Assembly (NCBI GenBank): GCA_037968835.1
Contig: JBBKWG010000014.1
Coordinates: 1-17,306 of the forward strand
Direction: 5' to 3'
DNA length: 17,306 bases
Origin: JBBKWG01 sp037968835
GTDB lineage: Bacteria > Pseudomonadota > Alphaproteobacteria > Rhodobacterales > Rhodobacteraceae
Positions 1 to 8,256 of the stretch are shown here, in pieces (position 1 is the first letter of the stretch; the number at the start of each line of letters is the position of its first letter). The notes below the pieces were generated by a model, which searched no databases, was not told where the DNA came from, and saw only the letters and a list, made by a program, of their open reading frames with translations. The position numbers were made by a program, and so were the translations under genes.

Positions 1-938
1 TCCTTGTAATCCTGATAGAAACTCGCAAGTTCCTGCATCAGCGCCGCAGTTTCGGCCGCACCGAGGAATTTCAATTCGACGCCCGCGCCATCGGCCCACG
101 AGGTCACACCTTCGCTTTCGGAGGCGCTGCGCAGGCCCTCCTCAAGTTTCGCAACCACATCCTCGGGCATGCCCGGAGGGCCACCGATAACACGGTTCAA
201 GGTGAAATTCGCCATCTCGGGGTGACCGATGTCGGTCGCGCTTGGAACGCCGTCGATGACCTGATCCTTGGTGAGCGTCAGGATGATCTTCATGTCACCC
301 GATCCGCCGTCGGCCGTATATTTGGCAAGCGACGTGATCGGTTTGATCGTTGCATCGACCTCGCCCGATATCACGGCGATCATTGCGTCGTTCGATCCCG
401 CGTAGCCGGTCACGTCGACGATCTCGCATTCCAGAATTCCGAAGGCGATGCGCGTCGTGACCGAGGCGGTCGAGGTTGCGCCGGTGTCGGAAAGCTTTGG
501 CGGGCCGTCCTTCGCACAAAGTTCCTCGACCGAATTCACTTCGCTGTCGGCCTTGACCGCAAGCGCATAGGTCTCTTCGGCGAGGTTCGCGATCCAAGTC
601 ACATCGTCAAGCTTGAACCCCTGATCCTGCCCCGTGATCTCGTTCACAGTCAGACCGGGGATGTTGTAGATGCCGATGGTGTAGCCGTCCGGGTCGGCAC
701 GGTAGACCGCCTGACCGCCGCGCGCGCCACCAGCCCCCGAGATATTCTCCGGCACCACCGTCGTGCCCATCGTTTCCTCCATCGAGGTTGCAAACTGACG
801 CACGATGGTGTCGAAGCCGCCGCCGGGGCTGTAGGGGATGATGAAGGTGATGTTGTCGTCCTGTGGATACTCCGCCCATGCAGCGCCGCCGGCCACCATT
901 GCCGCCGTTGCGAGCCCTGTCGCTATGAAGTTTTTCAT
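1..938 (-). CDS. TctC-family periplasmic solute-binding protein, first copy (C-terminus cut by window edge)
   Basis: Extracytoplasmic solute-binding component of a tripartite tricarboxylate transporter; it would capture a small carboxylate-like ligand in the periplasm and hand it to TctA/TctB. I translated this minus-strand frame directly: it is open for 312 codons from an ATG at 938 to the window edge. A signal peptide covers about residues 1-22, with small residues before the probable cleavage (GGAAWA), followed by the family's first strand and loop FIIPYSPGGGFD and later the PENISGAGG and GGPPGMPED motifs. A strong Shine-Dalgarno GGAGGA (945-950) lies 6 nt upstream of the ATG. The gene starts 32 nt after the tctB stop in the same operon. 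Family members are about 320 aa, so only a few residues are missing. The partner tctA is not in view and may lie beyond the left edge. Ligand unknown. Confidence 0.93.
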   Translation of the reverse strand, partial: MKNFIATGLATAAMVAGGAAWAEYPQDDNITFIIPYSPGGGFDTIVRQFATSMEETMGTTVVPENISGAGGARGGQAVYRADPDGYTIGIYNIPGLTVNEITGQDQGFKLDDVTWIANLAEETYALAVKADSEVNSVEELCAKDGPPKLSDTGATSTASVTTRIAFGILECEIVDVTGYAGSNDAMIAVISGEVDATIKPITSLAKYTADGGSGDMKIILTLTKDQVIDGVPSATDIGHPEMANFTLNRVIGGPPGMPEDVVAKLEEGLRSASESEGVTSWADGAGVELKFLGAAETAALMQELASFYQDYK

Positions 939-970
939 GTTTAGTCCTCCCATTTTTGATTTTTTCAGCG

Positions 971-1489
971 TTACCAAGACGATACGCCGCCATTTGTGAA
1001 AAGAAGCCCGCGATAAAGTTCGTAGTCGAGCGTCCACTCGAAGACCCCCAGCAGAAAGATCAGAACCCCCAGCCCGACGCCTGCCGAAAGCAGAAGCGAA
1101 CTTCCGCCCCGGGCCCGCACGAAGGCGGTGCAGAATATCGGCGCGGCGGCGAGAATGCCGATCACCGCCATCAGCGCGAACGCTCCGGCGATCCAGCCAA
1201 GGCACGCAGCCTGATTGGCGAAACTGGGATTGTGCATCATCTCACGGCGGCGAAAACCTGTGCCACCGAATGTCTCGACGAGCTTTGCACCCGGCAGGCG
1301 CGTCCGGCTCCAGACATCGAGCACACTCAGAACGATCATCACACCTGCGACCATCGTCGGGAATCGCGCCGCGGTCTCCGAGTATCCGCGCGCCACAACA
1401 AATGCGGCGATGGCGAACACCAGAAGCAGCACGGCGGGCCAGATCGAGGTGACGGTGCGGGGCGCGTCGGTATGTGGATCAGCTTCCAT
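971..1489 (-). CDS. TctB-family small membrane subunit, first copy
   Basis: Small integral-membrane subunit of a tripartite tricarboxylate transporter. The 172-aa product shows four hydrophobic segments at about residues 15-33, 43-60, 96-122 and 131-152, with a charged cytoplasmic stretch (64-88) in the middle, and it ends with the ELYRGLL signature also seen in the second TctB of this window. I chose the ATG at 1489 because it lies only 2 nt after the EutA stop codon (1492-1494); a longer open frame reaching 1780 would lie inside eutA and its extra residues look like a shadow. Translation is probably coupled to eutA, as the upstream purine-rich stretch is weak. Family lengths of 150-190 aa fit. 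The grouping with TctC downstream supports the assignment; sequence conservation in TctB is low in general. Confidence 0.85.
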   Translation of the reverse strand: MEADPHTDAPRTVTSIWPAVLLLVFAIAAFVVARGYSETAARFPTMVAGVMIVLSVLDVWSRTRLPGAKLVETFGGTGFRRREMMHNPSFANQAACLGWIAGAFALMAVIGILAAAPIFCTAFVRARGGSSLLLSAGVGLGVLIFLLGVFEWTLDYELYRGLLFTNGGVSSW

Positions 1490-1491
1490 CT

Positions 1492-2973
1492 CTATCCCAT
1501 TGGAAACAGAAGTGATTTGACGACGACTGGTGTAGCCCCGGTGGCCCGCAAAACCTCGCCGATGTCGATGAAATCGAACTCCGAGAGCGCGATACCGTCG
1601 ATTGAAACAATTGCGCCGGGAACATTTTCCTCGCTGCGGCACTGCATCCCGATCAGCCCGCCGATATCGCCGTCGGTCACGATCACCAACGGATGACCTT
1701 TGTCGAGCACGGGGCCAAGGCCGCCGACCAATCCAGCACCGAGCGCGGATAGTCGGGCATAGCTGGCCGTTCCGCGCCACGGCAGTGCCACGGCGACGGG
1801 CGCGTGACCGTCCTGAAGATCGAGCCGCGACAGCGCCTCAGCCACGGCGCGCGACACCACACCCGAATCGATGTCGCCCGCCAAGTCGAGCGCGGGCGCA
1901 ATAACGGCGAGGTTGCGCAGCGGCAAGGCGTCGTCGGGATCGAGGAATATCGTCGAGCCGGACACCTGAACGGTATACTGAGAGGCTCCGACAACTGTCG
2001 CCCGGATGCCTTGTCGCGCCGGCAGCACATCGAAGCCGTGCTGCTTTGTGAGCATCGAAAGCGCGTGCGCGAGGTCGCCACCAAGATCGCCCGTATTGCC
2101 GTCGGCACCGTCGAGATACTCAGAAACCCCGCCCGAGAAAACGACGTGTCCGGGTTTGGGCGCATCGTGGATCGGCGGCAGGCGCATGAAGCCCTCTGCA
2201 TTTTCGCCACGGGCTGCGGCAAGGATCAAGCTCGCCATTTGCCTTGCGACCGACTGCCGTATCGCAGGCGTTACGGTGTCGCCTTCGGCCAAACTTGCAC
2301 CCGTTGCTGCAAGATGCTTGGCACCGAAAGGTTCAAGTCGCGCGATAAGGCCGCTGTCATCGAAAACGACCAAACGCGCGCCGACATCGAGCGCCGTGCG
2401 CCCCACGACTTCACCGTCGCGGCAAAGCGCGATCTTCGTCGTCCCGCCGCCAACGTCGATGTTGAGAACCGTTCCCAGCCGCTCGGACAACGCCACAGCA
2501 CCCGAGCCGTGGGCCGCCATCAGCGTTTCCAGCGCGTCGCCGGCACTGACAGCCACAAACTTTCCGGCCTCGGCCGCGAAGATTTCACCGATGGCGCGGG
2601 CGTTGGTGCGTCGTGCCGCAACCCCGGTCAGGATCAGCGCACCCGTATCGATGTCGTTCGGCGACAGTCCGGCAGCCGCGTATTGGCGCTCGATGAAAGT
2701 TGCCAACGCATCCGCGTCGATCGTGTTGCCCGCTGCATAGGGAGTCAGCAGGATCTCGGATTGAAACCGGATCTCGCGTCTGGTGACGACATAGCGCGTG
2801 TCCATCCGCTCGAGCGTGATGGTCGAGATCAGCAGGTGCGAGGTCGACGACCCGATGTCGACACCGACGCTGGTGAGGGTTATCTGGTCTTCCTCGATCA
2901 GCGAACGCGCCGCGCTTGAGAAGTGGATGCGCCCACCCACGTCAAGCTCGTCGGGGTGCAACGCTTTGGTCAC
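1492..2973 (-). CDS. eutA: EutA-like ethanolamine ammonia-lyase reactivating factor
   Basis: EutA proteins are actin/Hsp70-fold chaperone ATPases that remove damaged cobalamin from ethanolamine ammonia-lyase (EutBC). The 493-aa product carries the family landmarks: phosphate-binding loop VGVDIGSSTSHL (36-47), second phosphate loop NIDVGGGTTKIAL (171-183), adenosine-type motif VVFSGGVSEY (277-286), then a conserved RATVVGASQYTVQVSG region (324-339) and a C-terminal VIVTDGDIGGLIG. Length is close to the usual 460-490 aa. The start is GTG at 2973, which overlaps the TGA of the bicupin gene as GTGA; no clear Shine-Dalgarno is visible, so translational coupling is likely. It sits between a bicupin and TTT transporter genes, with no eutB, eutC, cobalamin or microcompartment gene in view. 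It may serve a lyase encoded elsewhere or a different B12 enzyme. Confidence 0.88.
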   Translation of the reverse strand: MTKALHPDELDVGGRIHFSSAARSLIEEDQITLTSVGVDIGSSTSHLLISTITLERMDTRYVVTRREIRFQSEILLTPYAAGNTIDADALATFIERQYAAAGLSPNDIDTGALILTGVAARRTNARAIGEIFAAEAGKFVAVSAGDALETLMAAHGSGAVALSERLGTVLNIDVGGGTTKIALCRDGEVVGRTALDVGARLVVFDDSGLIARLEPFGAKHLAATGASLAEGDTVTPAIRQSVARQMASLILAAARGENAEGFMRLPPIHDAPKPGHVVFSGGVSEYLDGADGNTGDLGGDLAHALSMLTKQHGFDVLPARQGIRATVVGASQYTVQVSGSTIFLDPDDALPLRNLAVIAPALDLAGDIDSGVVSRAVAEALSRLDLQDGHAPVAVALPWRGTASYARLSALGAGLVGGLGPVLDKGHPLVIVTDGDIGGLIGMQCRSEENVPGAIVSIDGIALSEFDFIDIGEVLRATGATPVVVKSLLFPMG

Positions 2974-4178
2974 TGGTCAGAGGGCCGGTCATAAAGCGCC
3001 GCATCCATGCGGCTTTTGCCGCCGTTCTTTTCGATCAGAGCCTCGAATTCCCGTCTGAGCCTTTCGTCCTCCATCCAGTAGGGGATGGATGTGCCGCCCT
3101 CGGTCACGTCCATGGCGGTGTAGTCGATCTGCTTGGAACCCGGCGGCAGGCCGGTGACGATGGTCGGATGGTTCGGGCCGAACCAGGCGGTCAAGCGGAA
3201 CGGTGCGGACGACGAGTTGAAGTGCTGGTGATACCAGCGCTCGCCCCCCGGCGCGGCCGTGACCATGCCGAATTGTTCGTAGTCGACGCGCTGGACCTGA
3301 TCGCCCTTGCCATCGGCCCAAGGTGTTTCGCCTGCTCGTTCTGGCCAGGTATAGGTGTATCCCTTGCCCTTGATGCAGATCAGCACAGCGGCGGAAGTGT
3401 GGGCGTGGCCCTTCGAATACTTGCCCGTCTCGTGCTGCCCCAGCCAAAGGTAGAACTTGTTGCCGGTCATGAACGGTTCAACACGACGCCAGCCGGGCGA
3501 GCGGCGATTGTCGAGCGGCAAGTCGCAGTTGATCACGTCGGGCACGAGGTTGGTGCGCCGCATTGCCAGACCGCGGATCGGATCGGGCTCAAGATCTTCC
3601 TTGTACTTGTAGAAATCCTCGGACCCGGAGAATCGACTGGTCATTTCGTAGGGGCAATTGAAGATCAGACCCTCGTCGCCGATCAGATTCATCAGGTTCG
3701 GTGCTGTCGTCCCGCCGATCAGCAGTGCCGGCTCGGCTGTCGCATTCACGATGCGGTGGTAGGCGTTGACGGGAATGGAGAAAAGCGAACCCTTCTGCCA
3801 CTCAAAGACGTGTTTGGGGCCACCTTCGTCAAGCCAGACCTCGGTCGTTCCGCGCCCCTCGGCAACAAGGTATATCTCCTCGTAAAGGTGCTTTTCGACG
3901 TTGAGCGCGCCGGCGCCCGGCACCTCGACGACATACTGACCCCATTTTCCCTCGGTGCCGTAAAGCTGAATATAACTGCCGCGCCCGCCCATCCGGGGCC
4001 AGTCGGCGAGTTCGAGATCGCGAACGGTCCGGATGCCGATGCCACGAAAGACCGGGATGCCCTCGGCCTCCATGAATTTATCATAATCGGATTGCGGCTG
4101 TCCGAATTTGCCGTAACCGGCACGCTCGCCGCGTTTGGGCTCGTGCCAATGGACTGCGCTATCCAGATCATGCGGCAT
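2970..4178 (-). CDS. Bicupin protein (gentisate dioxygenase-like fold), function unknown
   Basis: A 402-aa soluble protein with two cupin barrels. The N-terminal barrel shows KHLYEEIYLVAEGRG (96-110) with H97 and E101 as candidate metal ligands, and H141 in its second motif. The C-terminal barrel shows KGHAHTSAAVLICIKGKG (256-273) with H258 and H260, then WYHQHFN (315-321) with H317 and H319. The layout resembles bicupin dioxygenases such as gentisate 1,2-dioxygenase, but I cannot assign a substrate; a non-oxygenase isomerase or lyase role is equally possible. ATG at 4178 is preceded by GGGGGA about 7 nt upstream. It is the first gene of the operon ending in tctB-tctC and its TGA overlaps the eutA GTG, so both are likely co-translated. 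The divergent ThDP enzyme gene shares the upstream region and a candidate operator. Confidence 0.8.
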   Translation of the reverse strand: MPHDLDSAVHWHEPKRGERAGYGKFGQPQSDYDKFMEAEGIPVFRGIGIRTVRDLELADWPRMGGRGSYIQLYGTEGKWGQYVVEVPGAGALNVEKHLYEEIYLVAEGRGTTEVWLDEGGPKHVFEWQKGSLFSIPVNAYHRIVNATAEPALLIGGTTAPNLMNLIGDEGLIFNCPYEMTSRFSGSEDFYKYKEDLEPDPIRGLAMRRTNLVPDVINCDLPLDNRRSPGWRRVEPFMTGNKFYLWLGQHETGKYSKGHAHTSAAVLICIKGKGYTYTWPERAGETPWADGKGDQVQRVDYEQFGMVTAAPGGERWYHQHFNSSSAPFRLTAWFGPNHPTIVTGLPPGSKQIDYTAMDVTEGGTSIPYWMEDERLRREFEALIEKNGGKSRMDAALYDRPSDQ

Positions 4179-4356
4179 GAAGGTTCCCCCGGGCTAATTG
4201 GCTTGGGGTTCAGCATGTCGCAGGTGTCCGACTACGTCAATCAATGTGGAATGGAGTTCCGTATAAGGGAACGCGCAGCTATCCATCATGGAAAACCAAG
4301 CCCGCGCTTTGACAGCGTGGAACTGCGGTCATCGCCGCACGAGAGAAAGGCTGGAC
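4179..4356. promoter_or_regulatory. Divergent intergenic region between bicupin and ThDP enzyme genes
   Basis: This 178-bp region must hold the promoters for both the minus-strand bicupin operon and the plus-strand ThDP enzyme. It contains the operator-like site at 4248-4272. On the minus strand a TTGACG sequence (4235-4240) could be a -35 box, but the -10 candidate 17 nt on is poor; on the plus strand a TTGACA (4309-4314) lacks a recognisable -10. No terminator or small gene was recognised. Both promoters may therefore depend on an activator. Confidence 0.55.
4248..4272. promoter_or_regulatory. Candidate operator, site A of three
   Basis: Half-sites GGAAT (4248-4252), GTTCC (4256-4260) and GGAAC (4268-4272) are arranged as an inverted pair with a 3-bp gap followed by a 7-bp spacer and a third half-site. 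GTTCC and the last GGAAC form a perfect 5+5 inverted repeat within a 17-bp element. The site is 70 bp upstream of the bicupin ATG and about 85 bp upstream of the ThDP enzyme ATG. The same arrangement recurs at 9556-9580 (19 of 25 positions identical) and 12167-12191 (17 of 25). Confidence 0.6.
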
Positions 4357-6147
4357 ATGACCAAGGACAAGGACCCGAGCGGCGAGTATAGGGCGGAGCA
4401 GGTTGAAGGCCCGCTGGACGAGACCGTCGGCTGGGGGTCGGACGTGGCCGCCGCCATGCTGCGTCGTCTCGATATTCCCTTCATCGCCCTGACGCCCGGC
4501 GCTAGTTTTCGCGGGTTTCACGACAGTCTTGTCAATCATCTTGGCAACATCCGCCCGGAGATGCTGCTTTGTCTGCACGAGGAACATGCGGTGGCCATCG
4601 CGCATGGTTACGCCAAGGTGACGGGTCGGGCGATGGCGGTGGCGCTTCACTCGAATGTCGGGCTGCTGCACGGCTCGATGGCGATCTTCAACGCCTGGGG
4701 TGACCGCGCTCCGATGCTGATCCTGGGCGCGACCGGCCCGGTCGACGCGGTGCAGCGACGGCCCTGGATCGACTGGCTTCACACCGCGCAGGATCAGGGC
4801 GCGCTGATCCGGGCTTTCACCAAATGGGACGATCAGCCGGCGTCTGCCGCGGCAATGCCGGAAGCGATGGCGCGCGGCTGGAAGATCGCCAATACCTCGC
4901 CGATGGCCCCGGTTTACATCAACATGGACGCCGGATGGCAGGAAGCGCCGGTCGAGGGACCTGTGCGCTGGCCGGATCCCGCACGCCACAAGCCACTCTC
5001 GCCACCGCGCCCGGAAACCATCGCGGTCGCAAGGGCGGCTGAAGCGTTGGCGAACGCGGACAATCCGGTCATCCTGATGGGCCGTGGATCGCGCCGCGAA
5101 GCGGCGATGGCAACGCGCGTGGCGCTGGCCGAGCGCACGGGGGCTGCGATGCTGTCGGACCTGAAGGTTGGCACGATGGTGCCCACGGATCACCCGAACC
5201 ACGCGGGCGCGCCGTTCAACAAGGTGTCGGCGGTTGCGCGGGAGGTGCTTGCGCGGGCCGACGTAATTCTCAGCCTCGGCTGGATCGATCTTGGCGGGTT
5301 GTTCAAACAGGTGTTCGGAGACGCGGACCCGGAAGCGACGGTCATCCACGCCAGCGATGACATGCAGCTTCATCGCGGTTGGGGACAGGAGCACTTTGGG
5401 TTACCAACTGTCGATATCGAGTTTGGCTGCGCGTCGGACCCGGTCGCCGAGGACATTTTGGCCGCCCTGCCCGGCACCGCCAAGCCTGCGCCAGTGCTGC
5501 CCGAGTCGCCCACGCCAAAGTCCGGGTCCGGCGACAGTCTGACTTTCCGCGACATCGCCACGACTCTCAAACGCGAAACGGGTGCCACGCCGGTCACTTT
5601 TCCCGCACTCGCGCGAAGCTGGCCGCATGACCTCTGGCCGCAGCGCCATCCGCTTGATTTTCTCGGCAAGGACGGTGGCGGCGGTGTCGGCAGCGGACCG
5701 GGACTTGCCGTCGGCGCGGCGCTGGCACTGAAGGACAGCGGGCGGCTGGTCATCGCAACACTCGGCGACGGCGACACGCTGATGGGGATCACAGCACTCT
5801 GGACGGCGGCGAAATACCGGCTGCCGGTGCTGTTCGTGATCGGAAACAACCGATCTTACTTCAACGACGAATTGCATCAGGAAAGCGTCGCCAGACGACG
5901 GGGCCGCAATCCTGCAAATGCCCGGGTGGGTCAGCGGCTGGACGATCCAGCGCCTGACCTCGCGCAGATGGCGCGCGCGCAGGGCGTCGAGGCGGCGGGG
6001 CCGGTGAAAACACAGCCCGAACTGGACATTGCGATTGCCGAAGGGGTCAAAGCGCTTCGCGTTGGCCGCCCGTATCTGATCGACGTCTGGATCGACCCGA
6101 GGCAGGGACGAGAGACCGCTGCAAAACGGGCGACCAAGGGCGGCTAG
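4357..6147 (+). CDS. ThDP-dependent acetolactate synthase / benzoylformate decarboxylase-like enzyme
   Basis: A member of the three-domain thiamine-diphosphate enzyme family (decarboxylation or carboligation of 2-oxo acids), cytoplasmic. In the 596-aa product the N-terminal pyrimidine domain holds the HEEHAVAIAHGYAKVTG segment (74-90), where E75 aligns with the catalytic glutamate that activates ThDP. The central domain runs about 220-375, and the C-terminal pyrophosphate domain has the classic metal/ThDP motif GDGD (470-473) with NN at 497-498, giving the expected 24-residue spacing. I chose the ATG at 4357 over an in-frame ATG at 4288 because AGAAAGG (4344-4350) lies 6 nt upstream and the extra 23 residues look non-coding. 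The gene stands alone on the plus strand, divergent from the bicupin operon and converging on tctB. The exact substrate is unknown; true acetolactate synthase is unlikely because no small subunit or other ilv gene is near. Confidence 0.88.
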   Translation: MTKDKDPSGEYRAEQVEGPLDETVGWGSDVAAAMLRRLDIPFIALTPGASFRGFHDSLVNHLGNIRPEMLLCLHEEHAVAIAHGYAKVTGRAMAVALHSNVGLLHGSMAIFNAWGDRAPMLILGATGPVDAVQRRPWIDWLHTAQDQGALIRAFTKWDDQPASAAAMPEAMARGWKIANTSPMAPVYINMDAGWQEAPVEGPVRWPDPARHKPLSPPRPETIAVARAAEALANADNPVILMGRGSRREAAMATRVALAERTGAAMLSDLKVGTMVPTDHPNHAGAPFNKVSAVAREVLARADVILSLGWIDLGGLFKQVFGDADPEATVIHASDDMQLHRGWGQEHFGLPTVDIEFGCASDPVAEDILAALPGTAKPAPVLPESPTPKSGSGDSLTFRDIATTLKRETGATPVTFPALARSWPHDLWPQRHPLDFLGKDGGGGVGSGPGLAVGAALALKDSGRLVIATLGDGDTLMGITALWTAAKYRLPVLFVIGNNRSYFNDELHQESVARRRGRNPANARVGQRLDDPAPDLAQMARAQGVEAAGPVKTQPELDIAIAEGVKALRVGRPYLIDVWIDPRQGRETAAKRATKGG

Positions 6148-6722
6148 AAGTCCCGATACCCAAGGAACCAGCGGACGATCAGGCCACGGTAAAGCTCGAT
6201 ATTGAAGACGAACTCGAACACGCCGAAGATGAACAACACGGTTCCCGCAGCGACGATAAGCGTCAGCTTCCAGCTTTCGCCGGCGATAAATCGCATCAGG
6301 ATGACGCAGAACAGGAAAACGCCGGCATGGTGGCCGAAGACGCTGATCATGATCACCAGCGCGACCATCCAGCCCGAGAACACCGCGATCTTGTTCATCT
6401 TCGCATCGCCACCCCGGAGTGCGGCGGCGATGCGGACTTTGGGATCGAAATGGACCCGGATTTTCCACAGGCGGCGCATGTGGACCACGATCAGGATCAG
6501 CAGCGGCACCATGATGACGAAGGGTGTGCGCGACGAGACGATCTTGTAGCTCAGCGCCTCGACGAAGGCGATGACAACGACGATGCTGATGAATGCCAGA
6601 AAACAGATTTCGATCGCAAAGAGGTTGCTTCGCTGGTCACGTTCTTTTGCCATGCGGGCTTCGGCTTCGTCGCGCGCGTTGTCAGCAGCGGCAATCGTCT
6701 CGCTTTCCACAGGCGGCGTCAC
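6144..6722 (-). CDS. TctB-family small membrane subunit, second copy
   Basis: Small membrane subunit of the second tripartite tricarboxylate transporter. The 192-aa product starts with about 33 charged residues and then has hydrophobic segments at about 35-56, 66-82, 113-130, 132-147 and 153-173, ending with the FVFNIELYRGL signature that matches the ELYRGLL end of the other TctB. The start is GTG at 6722, overlapping the tctA TGA as GTGA, the same coupling used at bicupin/eutA. An AGGGTGA about 9 nt upstream could act as Shine-Dalgarno. It is the last gene of the operon tctC-tctA-tctB. Its TAG stop (6144-6146) interlocks with the TAG of the convergent ThDP enzyme gene. Assignment rests on topology, length and position, because TctB sequence is poorly conserved. 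Confidence 0.85.
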   Translation of the reverse strand: MTPPVESETIAAADNARDEAEARMAKERDQRSNLFAIEICFLAFISIVVVIAFVEALSYKIVSSRTPFVIMVPLLILIVVHMRRLWKIRVHFDPKVRIAAALRGGDAKMNKIAVFSGWMVALVIMISVFGHHAGVFLFCVILMRFIAGESWKLTLIVAAGTVLFIFGVFEFVFNIELYRGLIVRWFLGYRDF

Positions 6723-8227
6723 TTCGACATCACCCTTTTGCGGTCGCGGTAGATGGTCCAGACGTTCCAGGCGAGGAAAACCACGGTGATAAGGGCCAAG
6801 GTCAGCGGGATCGGTTCGAGAATGAACAGCGGTCCGTCAAGCAGAAGCGCAAGGTAAAGGTTCTTCTCGACCGCGAAGCCCAGCACGAACCCGATCAGCA
6901 TCGCGGCCCGGGAATAGTTCAGGATCTTCATCGCATAGCCGAGAATACCGAAGACGACAGCGACTCCGATGTCGAAAATCGCCCGTTCCCCGGCAAAGGC
7001 CCCCGTGGCGATGATCGCCATCAACACCGGCACCATGACCGAAGCGCGGATCGCGGTAGCGCGCGAAAGCGGGTTCACGAGGAACATGCCGACGATCGTT
7101 CCGATGAGATTGCCGAAGATGATCGTGAAGATCATCACGAAGACGATATCGACATTCTGGTTCAGCATCTGCGGTCCGGTGTCGAGTCCGAGGATGAACA
7201 GGCCCGACAGCAGGATCGCCATCGACGACGAACCCGGGATGCCGAATGCGAGCGTCGAGGCAAGTGCGCCGCCTTCGACCGCGTCGTTCGCCGCCTCGGG
7301 ACCGATCACGCCCTTGACGTTGCCGTGCCCGAACGTTTCCTTGTCTTTCGAGGATTGCTTGGCGTGCCCATAGGCGACAAATGCGGCGGGCGCAGAGCCG
7401 AGGCCGGGGATCAGCCCCATGCCGGTTCCGATAGCCGAACATCGCAGCACCAGCCACCAGTTCTTGAAGGCCAGTCCGATGCCCTGGAAAATCTGCTTTT
7501 GCGTCTCGCGCGCCGAAAGCGGTTTTGAAATGCCCTTTGCCAGCGAGCCTCCGCGAACCCAGAGGTCGATCATCTCGGCGACGGCGAATAGGCCAAGGAT
7601 GACGGGAACCAGTTGCAACCCGTCGGCCAGCCTGTCGGACCCCATCGTGAACCGGAACGTGTTGGTGACGTTATCGACGCCGATCATGGCCAGGAGCAGG
7701 CCAAGAAGCGCCGCAATCAGACTGCGGGTCATATCCTCTTTGCCTAGGACAGCTACGAAGGTGAGGGCAAGGAATGCCAGCACGAACACCTCGGGCGGGC
7801 CGAAAAACAGGACCACCTCGCGCAGCACGGGGATGAGAAGGCCAAGGACGACCGCGCCGAACGTCGCGCCGAGAAAGCAGGATGCCATGGCCGCCCCCAC
7901 CGCTATGCCGCCTTCCCCCTTGTCGCGCATGGGGGGGCCGTCAAGAAGGGTCGCCGCGTTCTGCCCGGTACCGGGCGTCGAGAACAGGATCGCGGTCAGC
8001 CCACCGCCCTGCGCCACCGTCGCATGGGCGCCAAGGATGAAGGCGATGCCGGTTGCGGGCTCCATCGTATAGAGAAAGGTCACCGCCATCGCCATGGCGA
8101 AGTGGCCCGAAAGTCCGGGGATCACGCCGATGATCAGACCGAATATCGAGCCGGCGAAAAGATAGGGAAAGACGGCGAGGCTGATCGATTGGAAAAAGCC
8201 GCTGGTCATTCCCTCGATGATCGTCAC
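6719..8227 (-). CDS. TctA-family large membrane subunit of tripartite tricarboxylate transporter
   Basis: Large permease subunit of the second TTT system, using an ion gradient to import the ligand delivered by TctC. The 502-aa product, about a dozen hydrophobic segments long, is the usual size. It shows the duplicated family motif: GVIPGLSG (34-41) and GLIPGLGS (271-278), plus GPEAANDAVEGGAL (309-322) followed by AFGIPGSSSMAILL (327-340), all characteristic of TctA. The GTG at 8227 is chosen; GGGGCGA lies about 8 nt upstream, while the in-frame ATG at 8209 has only a badly spaced purine run. It follows tctC after a 73-bp gap containing a hairpin and overlaps tctB by 4 nt. Substrate class unknown: known TTT substrates include citrate, other carboxylates and some aromatic acids. 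Confidence 0.95.
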   Translation of the reverse strand: MTIIEGMTSGFFQSISLAVFPYLFAGSIFGLIIGVIPGLSGHFAMAMAVTFLYTMEPATGIAFILGAHATVAQGGGLTAILFSTPGTGQNAATLLDGPPMRDKGEGGIAVGAAMASCFLGATFGAVVLGLLIPVLREVVLFFGPPEVFVLAFLALTFVAVLGKEDMTRSLIAALLGLLLAMIGVDNVTNTFRFTMGSDRLADGLQLVPVILGLFAVAEMIDLWVRGGSLAKGISKPLSARETQKQIFQGIGLAFKNWWLVLRCSAIGTGMGLIPGLGSAPAAFVAYGHAKQSSKDKETFGHGNVKGVIGPEAANDAVEGGALASTLAFGIPGSSSMAILLSGLFILGLDTGPQMLNQNVDIVFVMIFTIIFGNLIGTIVGMFLVNPLSRATAIRASVMVPVLMAIIATGAFAGERAIFDIGVAVVFGILGYAMKILNYSRAAMLIGFVLGFAVEKNLYLALLLDGPLFILEPIPLTLALITVVFLAWNVWTIYRDRKRVMSK

Positions 8228-8256
8228 GTTGTTTTCGCCCCACCCAAAATGAAATG

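Noticed and set aside
222..944. Plus-strand open frame of 240 codons
   Set aside because: It is the antisense shadow of the tctC gene, whose minus-strand frame runs off the window edge and has the signal peptide, Shine-Dalgarno and family motifs.
1804..2919. Plus-strand open frame of 371 codons across eutA
   Set aside because: Very Arg/His-rich translation without motifs, fully antisense to the well-supported EutA frame; a consequence of high GC at third positions.
2916..4391. Plus-strand open frame of 491 codons antisense to the bicupin
   Set aside because: Longer than the bicupin frame itself, but lacks any family features and overlaps both neighbours; the minus frame has two cupin motifs and a ribosome site.
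4279..5394. Minus-strand open frame of 371 codons antisense to the ThDP enzyme
   Set aside because: Low-complexity Arg/His/Asp-rich translation; the plus strand carries the ThDP catalytic motifs.
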